DNA of 20,799 bases from JBBTVI01 sp038063315. GTDB lineage: Bacteria; Patescibacteriota; Minisyncoccia; Sungbacterales; HO2-52-23. Every line of letters begins with the position of its first letter. Within the stretch, counting starts at the first letter, position 1. A program made the position numbers and the translations under genes. The stretch covers positions 1 to 20,799 of the forward strand of contig JBBTVI010000015.1 in the NCBI GenBank assembly GCA_038063315.1. The letters are read 5' to 3'. The notes under the pieces are model-generated. The model was not told the DNA's origin. It was given only the letters and a program-made list of their open reading frames with translations, and made no database searches. Below are positions 6,771 to 13,548 of the stretch, piece after piece.

Positions 6771-7709
6771 TTATCGCGACTTTCCCTTCCGCAACGCCGA
6801 CGCGATTGCGATCAGCACAACGCCGACAGTCAGCAGTATTCCTCCCGCAAAGCGCGTGGCAAATTCCTTCTCATGGAGAAACAATCCTCCGATGATGATC
6901 CCGATGGGTATTTGCATGCGGAGCGCCGGAACCACTTTTGTCATCTCGCCCGATGAAAATGCGAGTGCGGTCAACAAACTTCCGATTGCTCCGAGTACCC
7001 CAATGACCCCCAACGCCCCGTAGTTTTCCCGGATCATCAGGGCGACCTCGCCCGGATTTCCTATCAGAATCACCAAAACGCCGTACCCAATGGTGGAGAG
7101 TGTGATGAGGGACGCCGTAAAGACGATGACATCCATTTTCCCGTATTCGGGCGCCACCGCAACGCGGTTACACATTGCGGACCACGCAAACAGAAACGCT
7201 GAACCCATGGCAAGAAGCGATGCGGGATTTGTCATTGCGGCAAAAATCCCCCACGCCGCATCAGAATTTGCGGCTTGCACATGCATGATGAGCACTCCGC
7301 CAACCACAAACAATGTACCAATGACAACAGTCGGTCCCAACCGCTCTTTGAGCATTTTCATGCCCACGAACAAACCGAAGAGCGGAACGAGATTCCGAAG
7401 CGGCAAGGCAATGGAAAGATCTCCCCGCTTCAACGCTTCCATAAAACTCCAGTAAGCGAAGATGTCGAGTAATCCTGCCCCCAGAAGTCCCTGAAGGGCT
7501 CTTCGTTGATCTCCGACGATCGCGCGTCCGTGCGACTTGAGATATGCAATTCTCACGCATGCCGAGGGAACAAGAACCGCGAGAGTGAATATCCAGAAGC
7601 AGAATACGGCTTCAAGCGAACCGCTGTTTTCAAGAAGCAGTTTATACCCGGCATCTTTGACAGCTCGAAACACTGCCGCGCCGATGGAATACGCAAACCA
7701 CATTGCCAC
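6771..7709 (-). CDS. EamA/DMT family membrane transporter
   Basis: Multi-pass inner-membrane protein of the drug/metabolite transporter superfamily. The 312 residues alternate about ten hydrophobic segments with short loops in two similar halves, the EamA pattern. Examples are FWIFTLAVLVPSACV near residue 40, VVIGTLFVVGGVLIM in the middle and GGILLTVGVVLIAIASAL at the end, followed by a positive tail. A strong AAGGAG lies 9 bases before the ATG. It follows the 297-residue unknown gene by 27 bp and is closed by a strong terminator, so the two form an operon. The substrate is unknown. In glycan loci such proteins can move small metabolites or lipid-linked amino sugars, but nothing here proves that. 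Confidence 0.88.
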   Translation of the reverse strand: MAMWFAYSIGAAVFRAVKDAGYKLLLENSGSLEAVFCFWIFTLAVLVPSACVRIAYLKSHGRAIVGDQRRALQGLLGAGLLDIFAYWSFMEALKRGDLSIALPLRNLVPLFGLFVGMKMLKERLGPTVVIGTLFVVGGVLIMHVQAANSDAAWGIFAAMTNPASLLAMGSAFLFAWSAMCNRVAVAPEYGKMDVIVFTASLITLSTIGYGVLVILIGNPGEVALMIRENYGALGVIGVLGAIGSLLTALAFSSGEMTKVVPALRMQIPIGIIIGGLFLHEKEFATRFAGGILLTVGVVLIAIASALRKGKSR

Positions 7710-7736
7710 TCTCCTTTCGTTGAGTAGTCGGTTCCG

Positions 7737-8630
7737 CTACGACAGCGGAATCAAAAACCTCCTGTCCGGTGCGCTGTTGTAAAACCGGATGATCTCGCGT
7801 ATTTCATCTCCTGCCGTGGTTTTATCAAGCCACTCCTGCATGGCGAATACGGCCGGAACCGCTTTGATTGCGCGTTCCACCTCATCCTGCTGAAGATTGG
7901 AGAAGATATTAATGGTCAACGCCTTCTCCAGCATCCGGACCACAGCCATTGGATCGTCGCCGAGCGATGAAGCCCATGTCCGTTCTCCTCGATGCTCCAA
8001 CCAACTGTCCGTCAACGAAAATTTGTAATGGATACTATGGAGCTGCATAACAAGCGCTCCGCCCCACGTTGTCTGAAATTGCCACGACGGCCTCCATGTC
8101 AAGAAATTCGCAATGGAAATTGCTTGAAGTCCGGTAAAACCGTCGGATGATCTGTTTGGTATTCCACTCACTCTGTTACTCGCAAGAACCGTGAGGAAGC
8201 ATTCGGCAAGCGCCCTGCTTTTCCCCGCAGCCGGGTTACCACTGAGAGACGCGGCGATATTGTCGCGCCATCCCACAACGTGTTGAATACCGTATTGGAG
8301 CCCACGTGCAACCTGCAATACCGCGTCCGCATCGAAGTAGAGTGGCGCGAGATTCAATACAACGCGTTCAATGTCTTCAAGCCGCTTTCGATCCTGGTAG
8401 AATTTCCAGGCCTCGCGCACCGCACCCCATATCCCGATGGGCTTTTCAAAATACTGCAAGAACGTCCCGGCATGGCGTCCGATAAGATCAATCTGCCTTC
8501 CCTGCGCCACAACATGGAGCGTCCCCAGGTCGCTCAATATCAACAACCGTTCGATCAGATCCGGCGGCACTTCCTCTTTTGGATCCACATACACCGGAAC
8601 AATAATCAACAAATCGTCCATCCGTCTCAT
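7737..8630 (-). CDS. Unknown protein, possibly glycosyltransferase-like
   Basis: A 297-residue soluble protein I do not firmly recognise. The start DDLLIIVPVYVDPKEEVPP (5-23) resembles the first strand and loop of GT-A enzymes, and YFDAD (98-102) could be a DxD metal site. Later segments include DGFTGLQAISIANF and GGALVMQLHSIHYKFSL (a Trp-rich region). These hints are weak, so a nucleotide-sugar transferase role is only a suggestion. The ATG at 8630 has a GGGGGG/AGGA ribosome site; a second in-frame ATG lies three codons in. It is upstream of, and probably cotranscribed with, the EamA transporter. No signal peptide or membrane span is seen. Confidence 0.7.
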   Translation of the reverse strand: MRRMDDLLIIVPVYVDPKEEVPPDLIERLLILSDLGTLHVVAQGRQIDLIGRHAGTFLQYFEKPIGIWGAVREAWKFYQDRKRLEDIERVVLNLAPLYFDADAVLQVARGLQYGIQHVVGWRDNIAASLSGNPAAGKSRALAECFLTVLASNRVSGIPNRSSDGFTGLQAISIANFLTWRPSWQFQTTWGGALVMQLHSIHYKFSLTDSWLEHRGERTWASSLGDDPMAVVRMLEKALTINIFSNLQQDEVERAIKAVPAVFAMQEWLDKTTAGDEIREIIRFYNSAPDRRFLIPLS

Positions 8631-8755
8631 TCCTGATCCCCCCTTTGCATTCAGTCCGTTTTTCCGCTATTCAGTTGACAAAAAACCGTGATACAAAGGT
8701 AGCATGAATGCGTGAAAAATGCAAGGATTACCCTGCATAAAATCAATGGCGAAAT

Positions 8756-8780
8756 CAAAAAAGCGCCGCAAAGCGACGCT
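8756..8780 (-). terminator. Intrinsic terminator after the coiled-coil gene
   Basis: On the minus strand AGCGTCGC pairs with GCGGCGCT (8 pairs, one G-T) across a TTT loop, followed by TTTTT. It lies 26 bp after the coiled-coil gene stop. The 8631-8805 gap otherwise holds no gene that I can support. Confidence 0.78.
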
Positions 8781-8805
8781 CCGCACAATGACTATCAATT
8801 ACTCT

Positions 8806-9366
8806 TTACCCGACCTTCGCCGCAATCTTTTTCTCCAATGTTGCGACGCGTGATTCCAACATACTGTATTCTTCGTATGTCACCACCCGTTTCTTACTGC
8901 GCGGGTTCGTCATCTCATCAATCTTTTCATGGATCCACAAAAGTTCTTTGCTATGTTCTTCCAACATTTCCTCATGATGTTCCAACTTAATACCAATTTC
9001 CATCACGCGGGCCTTCAAATAGGAGACATCCTCCTCAATCTTTCCCAAACGATGACCCACACCGTCAAGGCCCTCCTCGACTTTACCCAAACGCACTTCA
9101 ACTTTATCAAAACGCTCATCCACGCCGTCAAATCCGCGTTTAACCATCATCGCAAAATCTTCAATATGACCATCGGCTGCTTCGAAACGCTTATCAATAG
9201 ATTCAAAATGCCCATCAACTACTCTGAAGCGCTTATCCACAGATTCAAAGTGCCCATCAACTGCTTTGAAGCGCTTATCCATCGCTTCAAAGCCGCGCTT
9301 GACGGTTATTGTCAACTCTTTAACGGTTACGGCTAATTCTTCAATGGTGATTTTCTTTTTCGGCAT
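8806..9366 (-). CDS. Coiled-coil protein with tandem 14-residue repeats
   Basis: A 186-residue, highly charged protein predicted to be almost entirely helical coiled coil. Residues 29-70 hold three imperfect 14-residue repeats of the form xDKRFxxxDGHxEx, continuing as FDGVDERFDKVEVRLGKVEEGLDGV in heptad style. A second helix runs through EHHEEMLEEHSKELLWIHEKIDE and the tail has LESRVATLEKKIAA. No signal peptide or membrane anchor is seen. Proteins of this style are common in small-genome uncultured bacteria, without known function. It is alone between its own terminator and the divergent kinase gene, and it has no clear ribosome site. Confidence 0.75.
   Translation of the reverse strand: MPKKKITIEELAVTVKELTITVKRGFEAMDKRFKAVDGHFESVDKRFRVVDGHFESIDKRFEAADGHIEDFAMMVKRGFDGVDERFDKVEVRLGKVEEGLDGVGHRLGKIEEDVSYLKARVMEIGIKLEHHEEMLEEHSKELLWIHEKIDEMTNPRSKKRVVTYEEYSMLESRVATLEKKIAAKVG
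9157..9282. repeat. Three imperfect 42-bp tandem repeats inside the coiled-coil gene
   Basis: Each unit encodes one 14-residue repeat (xDKRFxxxDGHxEx). The plus strand shows repeated GCTTATCCA/GCTTATCAA and CAAAGTGCCCATCAACT-type blocks. The units are in frame, so gain or loss of a unit would keep the reading frame. Confidence 0.75.
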
Positions 9367-9422
9367 ATCCGTATATTAACAGGCCGATGAAAAATTGCAA
9401 ACCGACGCATGCCCACGGCCGC

Positions 9423-9451
9423 TTGACTTTTTGGCGAAATGTGTATAAATT
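9423..9451 (+). promoter_or_regulatory. Probable promoter for the kinase-deacetylase pair
   Basis: TTGACT at 9423-9428 is followed by TATAAA at 9444-9449 (15-base spacing), or TAAATT at 9446-9451 (17-base spacing). It lies about 60 bp upstream of the kinase ATG, in the only gap that can serve the two plus-strand genes. Confidence 0.6.
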
Positions 9452-9504
9452 GGAATTCGATGGAATCAAAGAGGCGAATTGTCGCACCTTTCCAATTTGA
9501 AAGG
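9447..9504 (+). promoter_or_regulatory. Overlapping inverted repeats in the kinase leader
   Basis: AAATTGGAA (9447-9455) is the exact complement of TTCCAATTT (9490-9498). Independently CCTTTC (9487-9492) pairs with GAAAGG (9499-9504), which contains part of the ribosome site. The two pairings share bases and cannot coexist. The left arm overlaps the predicted -10, so it may be an operator rather than part of the RNA. Confidence 0.4.
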
Positions 9505-9512
9505 AGAAAAGA

Positions 9513-10568
9513 ATGTTTGAGGCGAATGCACACAGCAATTGGATGATACGATGGAAACCCATACCGCCAACACTGCTCAATCACGTGTCACGTGTGGCGG
9601 AGCAAGAATTCGGCATTCGTGACATCACAACCATCCGACAAGTTGACGAATGGGAACAAATGAGCAACAACTTTCGGCTCACGGCGCGAGGAGGAACCTT
9701 CCTGGTACGAAAAAATATTGTGGCAACGCTTTCTCGCATCGAGGCGAGTACCTCAATACTGCAATACCTCCACAATGCAGGCGTCGCTGTCCCTCAATTG
9801 ATTTCCGCCATTGACGGACGCCACTGCGTGGAATATGAGGACTCCTACTGGCAGGTTTTTGGCTTTATTTCCGGAAACCACTTCAGAGGCACTCTGGAAG
9901 AATTGATCCAAGCGGCAAAAGCCGTCGCAAAAATGCATTCGGCTCTCGCGTCTTTTCCCGAACCACGTCGCATACCAAACGCAGATGCAGTGATGCCTTT
10001 GGAATTCGACACCCAAACAGTGATGAGTTCTTTTCGCGGCGAAAACCAATTCGAGCGTACCCTCATCGGACAGAAGGATTTTCTGGAAAACACTATCCGC
10101 TATATCCGAGAGGTCGTCGCCGATCTTGGAAGAATGCGGCAACAGGCGCTTCATGGAGACATTCATCCGCAGAATTTTCTCTTCCACAATTCTGCGTGCG
10201 CCGCAATCATCGACTTCGGAAATTCGTTTTTCGGGCCACTCATGGATGATGTTGCGATGGCGTGTCATCGTCTGACACGGCAATATGTTGTCCATCAAAA
10301 AAAGCGGCCTTGGCCGAAAACACTTTCGCCCGGACTGCGATCATTTCTTGAGGCCTATATGACCATCCACCCCCTCAGTGATGAAGAACTGGGCTTTCTT
10401 CCGGTCTTCATGACGGACCTGTTGTTCCGCAAATTGCTGAATAACATACGGACCTATATTCAAGGCAAACGAACTGCGGAGATTGCTTATACGCAGCATC
10501 AGCGATTCGTCAACTTTATGGACGAAATACATGCAGTTGAAACTGAGTTATATTCTTTCGGGCTATGA
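9513..10568 (+). CDS. APH-family (aminoglycoside phosphotransferase-like) small-molecule kinase
   Basis: Predicted ATP-dependent kinase of the APH/choline kinase fold. The catalytic loop is LHGDIHPQNFLF (213-224), with Asp as base and Asn as metal ligand, and the DFG-like motif is AIIDFGNSFFGP (231-242). An N-lobe GTFLVRK (61-67) would hold the nucleotide-binding basic residue. The 351-residue length fits the family. An AAGGAG ribosome site lies 7 bases before the ATG. The next gene is a polysaccharide deacetylase 62 bp on, so a sugar, choline-like or amino-sugar substrate is plausible, but antibiotic resistance is not implied by sequence alone. The pair is the only plus-strand unit in the window. 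Confidence 0.85.
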   Translation: MFEANAHSNWMIRWKPIPPTLLNHVSRVAEQEFGIRDITTIRQVDEWEQMSNNFRLTARGGTFLVRKNIVATLSRIEASTSILQYLHNAGVAVPQLISAIDGRHCVEYEDSYWQVFGFISGNHFRGTLEELIQAAKAVAKMHSALASFPEPRRIPNADAVMPLEFDTQTVMSSFRGENQFERTLIGQKDFLENTIRYIREVVADLGRMRQQALHGDIHPQNFLFHNSACAAIIDFGNSFFGPLMDDVAMACHRLTRQYVVHQKKRPWPKTLSPGLRSFLEAYMTIHPLSDEELGFLPVFMTDLLFRKLLNNIRTYIQGKRTAEIAYTQHQRFVNFMDEIHAVETELYSFGL

Positions 10569-10630
10569 ATCCGCCATGAGAACAATGGTAAACCACATAG
10601 CATAGCTCGATCATCAAACAAGAGGAGTAA

Positions 10631-11554
10631 ATGGAAATGAGTCAAGTGCTCCATTTGGGGTATCACTATGTTTTGGACGGCAATGCGCCGGGCGCGAACT
10701 GTCCGCCCGACCGATTGCGTGACCAACTCGCCTATTTCAAGGAAAACGGGTGGACAATCCTTACGTGCGGCGATGTCGCATGGCATATCAAAGAGAAACT
10801 GCCGCTTCCGGAAAAATGCGTAACACTGTCTTTCGACGACGGCTTGAAATCGCAGTACGCCGCCGCCTTGCCGATTTTGTGCGAGTTCGACGCACCGGCG
10901 ACGTTCTTTGTGATAACATGTCCGCTTGAAGGCGCAATGCCTCCCGTCATCGGCTTCCAGATTCTCATTGATCAACTCGGCGCGGAGAGAATCGAGAAAG
11001 AGATTCTCCCCGACCTACTCAAAGAGACGTGGTATCGCGTTCTTTTCGGACTCGACCCGAATCATTACGGCGCGAAAAAAGGAGAGCCGCCGGAGATGCG
11101 GTTGATCAAATGGATTTTCAATCATTTTCTTCCGCAGAGTTTCAAGATGGATCTCATCTCCGAGATGTTCGCGCGCTACATCGGACAAAATGCGGAGCGT
11201 TCAATGGTTCGGCGGTGGTTTCTCACCGATACCGAACTCCGTGAGATGGATCGCGAAGGAATGGAAATCGCATCGCATTCCCATACGCATCCTGATTTCG
11301 CCGCCTGCGGATTGACGGAGATTGAAACGGAAATGATCAGATCAAAAGAGGCCCTTAAGAATGTCTTGCCACGAACAACGATTGAGACATTCGGCTGGCC
11401 GTTCGGAGGCGCGTATCGCCAAAGCGTAATCAATCTTGCCGCACGCCACTACGCGAGCGCATGGAATTTCATGAGCGCGAGGTCAATGCCCGCAGAGTAT
11501 AATCCTCACAATATTCCCCGACTCCACGAAGGATGGGGCTTTCCGCCTTCGTAA
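10631..11554 (+). CDS. Polysaccharide deacetylase (NodB/CE4 family)
   Basis: Metal-dependent N- or O-deacetylase fold acting on an acetylated sugar. It shows motif 1 LSFDDG (66-71), motif 2 SHSHTHPDF (215-223, the metal-binding His pair) and motif 3 FGWPFGG (254-260). A 100-residue insert separates motifs 1 and 2, which is longer than in classical peptidoglycan deacetylases. No signal peptide is seen, so it may act in the cytoplasm or on a lipid-linked precursor. Two starts are possible: this ATG is only 3 bases from AGGAG, while the in-frame ATG at 10637 has 9-base spacing and may be used instead. A strong terminator follows. Confidence 0.88.
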   Translation: MEMSQVLHLGYHYVLDGNAPGANCPPDRLRDQLAYFKENGWTILTCGDVAWHIKEKLPLPEKCVTLSFDDGLKSQYAAALPILCEFDAPATFFVITCPLEGAMPPVIGFQILIDQLGAERIEKEILPDLLKETWYRVLFGLDPNHYGAKKGEPPEMRLIKWIFNHFLPQSFKMDLISEMFARYIGQNAERSMVRRWFLTDTELREMDREGMEIASHSHTHPDFAACGLTEIETEMIRSKEALKNVLPRTTIETFGWPFGGAYRQSVINLAARHYASAWNFMSARSMPAEYNPHNIPRLHEGWGFPPS

Positions 11555-11575
11555 CGTTTTTTCTCGCACATCATC

Positions 11576-11605
11576 AGACCCGCTAATTTATGGCGGGTCT
11601 TTTTT
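11576..11605 (+). terminator. Intrinsic terminator after the deacetylase
   Basis: AGACCCGC (11576-11583) pairs with GCGGGTCT (11593-11600) around a 9-base AT-rich loop and is followed by a T-run. It closes the plus-strand unit just before the converging protease gene. There is no T-run on the other strand, so it is not bidirectional. Confidence 0.92.
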
Positions 11606-11665
11606 CTGTTCTTAATCTGCCGATAATCTACCCCTGCCACCATTTTATAGTGTGTTCTCTATATA

Positions 11666-12127
11666 TCAACGTAAACCATTCAAGATTGTACGGATCCTCT
11701 TTGACGCCGGCGAACGGTTACGTAAAAAAGCGCTCTGTCTCGTCGTTTCTTCCAAGATAATCGTATAACGATCAAAAATTCCTGCACGGCCAAGAATACG
11801 CGGCGCGGTATCGAGTTCCAGAAATGCAATTGGAATTTTTAAAGAATCCAGACCTAGACGAATTTCTACCATATGCATGCGCCCCGCAACCAGTTGCCCG
11901 ATGCCAGTAACCGTGAGCGGCGCACCCATTTGATAATCAATGCCGAGTGCCACCGCATCGCTTCTTGGTAACGCGGAAATCGTTGCTCCTGAATCAATAA
12001 GAAAAAGGAGTGAAAGCCATTCGCCCGTTTCAGAACATACGCTGACTTCCGCTGCGGGGAAAATCGTGATTGCTCCGCCCTCTTGAAGCGTGATCCCGTA
12101 TGGAAACACTATGCCGGATTTACGCAT
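11666..12127 (-). CDS. Retropepsin-like aspartic protease
   Basis: A 153-residue single-domain protein with the aspartic-protease signature FLIDSGATISALP (42-54), Asp45 being the expected catalytic residue, followed by a flap region (LTVTGIGQL) and a second hydrophobic-Gly motif ILGRAGIFDRY (111-121), as in bacterial and archaeal retropepsin-like proteins that act as dimers. The basic tail (RNRSPASKRIRTILNGLR) may bind a partner. There is no signal peptide. Its ATG overlaps the end of the DUF5678-like gene by 8 bp, which suggests coupled translation. It converges on the deacetylase terminator. The substrate is unknown; the small upstream protein may be a partner. Confidence 0.82.
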   Translation of the reverse strand: MRKSGIVFPYGITLQEGGAITIFPAAEVSVCSETGEWLSLLFLIDSGATISALPRSDAVALGIDYQMGAPLTVTGIGQLVAGRMHMVEIRLGLDSLKIPIAFLELDTAPRILGRAGIFDRYTIILEETTRQSAFLRNRSPASKRIRTILNGLR

Positions 12128-12329
12128 GATAAATTACCGTCAACGATGTTGGAACGGAAAAGATATGGATTTCGTGCAGGGGGGTTGCGGGCGCCGATTT
12201 TTTTGCGCGTCGCAATACCGCAGTGAGGGTTTTGCCACTTGCGATAATCTTTCCGTTGATAATCGCAATTTGCTTGCCCCCATACTTTTTAATATCAATA
12301 GTCGGCAGCCTCCTAAGCGTATTACTCAT
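12120..12329 (-). CDS. Small DUF5678-like protein
   Basis: A 69-residue protein with the pattern KYGGKQIAIINGKIIASGKT (15-34) followed by LTAVLRRAKK, which matches my recollection of DUF5678: a short beta-hairpin built around 'GKxVAxxxGKVxASGK' then a helix. Function is unknown. The C-terminal part (LHEIHIFSVPTSLTVIYHA) is beta-rich. It overlaps the protease gene by 8 bp and is the first gene of the pair. No Shine-Dalgarno site is seen; a weak TTGATT/TAACCT promoter-like pair lies immediately upstream, which would make the transcript nearly leaderless. It may bind or present substrates to the protease, but that is a guess. Confidence 0.7.
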   Translation of the reverse strand: MSNTLRRLPTIDIKKYGGKQIAIINGKIIASGKTLTAVLRRAKKSAPATPLHEIHIFSVPTSLTVIYHA

Positions 12330-12374
12330 ACTAATAGGTTAACATACACCAAGCGGTAAATCAACCATTCATCA

Positions 12375-13532
12375 TCAGCCCTGCCGCCACTGGATCGTCG
12401 GATGCACTATCGCGGGATCAATGTGGTCGCGGTTGGTGATCACGCGGCGGATTTTTGATGCGACAACGTCGTCCGTCAAAAGATGGGGCTTGAGCCCAAG
12501 AGAAAGAAGCGACGTATTTTTCGCATTATAGTAGTGCTGTTCCGATTCCACGCGGGGGTTCGGGACATTGGCGATCGCGACCCGGAGTCCCAATCCATCC
12601 CCTACCCGCTTGACCATATTTGCGAGATCCGACACGGAAAACATTTCGGTAAACTGGTTGAACACCCTGAACTCTCCTGCTTTGGGCGGATTCAAAACTG
12701 CGAGATTAACGCACTGAATCGTGTCGCGAATATTGAGAAAACCGCGCGTCTGGCCTCCGGCTCCGTACACCGTGAGCGGAATTCCGGCCACGGCTTGCGT
12801 CACAAAACGGTTCAGCACGGTTCCAAACACCTGATCGTAATGGAAGCTCGTCAAAAATTCCGGATGCAATTCTGTCTCATCGGTTTCAATTCCGTAGACA
12901 ACGCCCTGATTAAGGTCTGTCGCGCGGATTCCCCAGATGCGACTGGCAAATTCAATATTATGACTATCATGCACTTTGCTCAGATGATAAAACGAACCCG
13001 GGCGTTTGGGATAAAGCACGCGCTCCTTGCGGCCATTATGCTCAATATCCATCCATCCCTCTTCAATATCAATATTGGGCGTGCCGTATTCGCCCATCGT
13101 GCCAAGCTTGACTAAGTGCGCTTCGGGGACGTAGCGACGCATGGCAAAAAGGATATTAAGCGTTCCCGCGATGTTGTTCGTCTGGGTATAGACCGCGTGG
13201 TGGCGCGTGTACATGGAATACGGAGCGGACGGCTGCTCCGCATAATCAATCACGGCCTCCGGCCGGAATTTTTCAAACACGCCATAGACAAAGCGGTGGT
13301 TCACGGCGATATCGCCCACGAAGCACTGTATCGTTTTTTCTCCGGATTCGTTCCAAAGGCGCACCCGGCGCTGCAGCGTCGGAATATGAAAAAGCGGGGC
13401 AACGCCGAGCTCCGCCTCCCAAAATCTCTTGGATAGATTGTCCGCGATCGCGACCTCGTGCCCTTGCCTTGCAAAATGCATTGCCGTGGGCCAGCCGAGA
13501 TACCCGTCGCCGCCGAGGATGAGGATTCGCAT
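12375..13532 (-). CDS. sqdB: UDP-sulfoquinovose synthase homologue (SQD1/SqdB/Agl3 family)
   Basis: NAD-dependent short-chain dehydrogenase/reductase that would convert UDP-glucose plus sulfite to UDP-sulfoquinovose. The Rossmann motif is LGGDGYLGW (6-14). VKLGTMGEYGTPNIDIEEG (141-159), SFYHLSKVHDSHNIEF (180-195) and RATDLNQGVVYGIETDETEL are near-verbatim SQD1 family blocks. The catalytic Thr145, Tyr182 and Lys186 fall at the numbers I recall for mature plant SQD1. PNPRVESEQHYYNAKNTSLLSLGL completes the match. The frame is open 53 codons further upstream, but that would overlap neuA; the ATG at 13532 starts the Rossmann strand and lies 16 bases after the neuA stop. There is no clear ribosome site. 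It is last in the run antitoxin, toxin, methyltransferase, neuA, sqdB. A related nucleotide-sugar reaction is possible. Confidence 0.92.
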   Translation of the reverse strand: MRILILGGDGYLGWPTAMHFARQGHEVAIADNLSKRFWEAELGVAPLFHIPTLQRRVRLWNESGEKTIQCFVGDIAVNHRFVYGVFEKFRPEAVIDYAEQPSAPYSMYTRHHAVYTQTNNIAGTLNILFAMRRYVPEAHLVKLGTMGEYGTPNIDIEEGWMDIEHNGRKERVLYPKRPGSFYHLSKVHDSHNIEFASRIWGIRATDLNQGVVYGIETDETELHPEFLTSFHYDQVFGTVLNRFVTQAVAGIPLTVYGAGGQTRGFLNIRDTIQCVNLAVLNPPKAGEFRVFNQFTEMFSVSDLANMVKRVGDGLGLRVAIANVPNPRVESEQHYYNAKNTSLLSLGLKPHLLTDDVVASKIRRVITNRDHIDPAIVHPTIQWRQG

Positions 13533-13548
13533 ATGATGAATAAAACAT

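Noticed and set aside
8674..8706. Plus-strand TTGACA followed by TAGCAT
   Set aside because: The spacing is 19 bases and there is no plus-strand gene downstream to serve, so it is probably chance.
9157..9282. CRISPR array
   Set aside because: The repeats are imperfect, contiguous and in frame within a coding sequence, with no unique spacers and no cas genes.
12375..13532. Sulfolipid (SQDG) pathway
   Set aside because: No SQD2/SqdX-like transferase is present and the neighbours are nonulosonate genes, so a glycan role is preferred.
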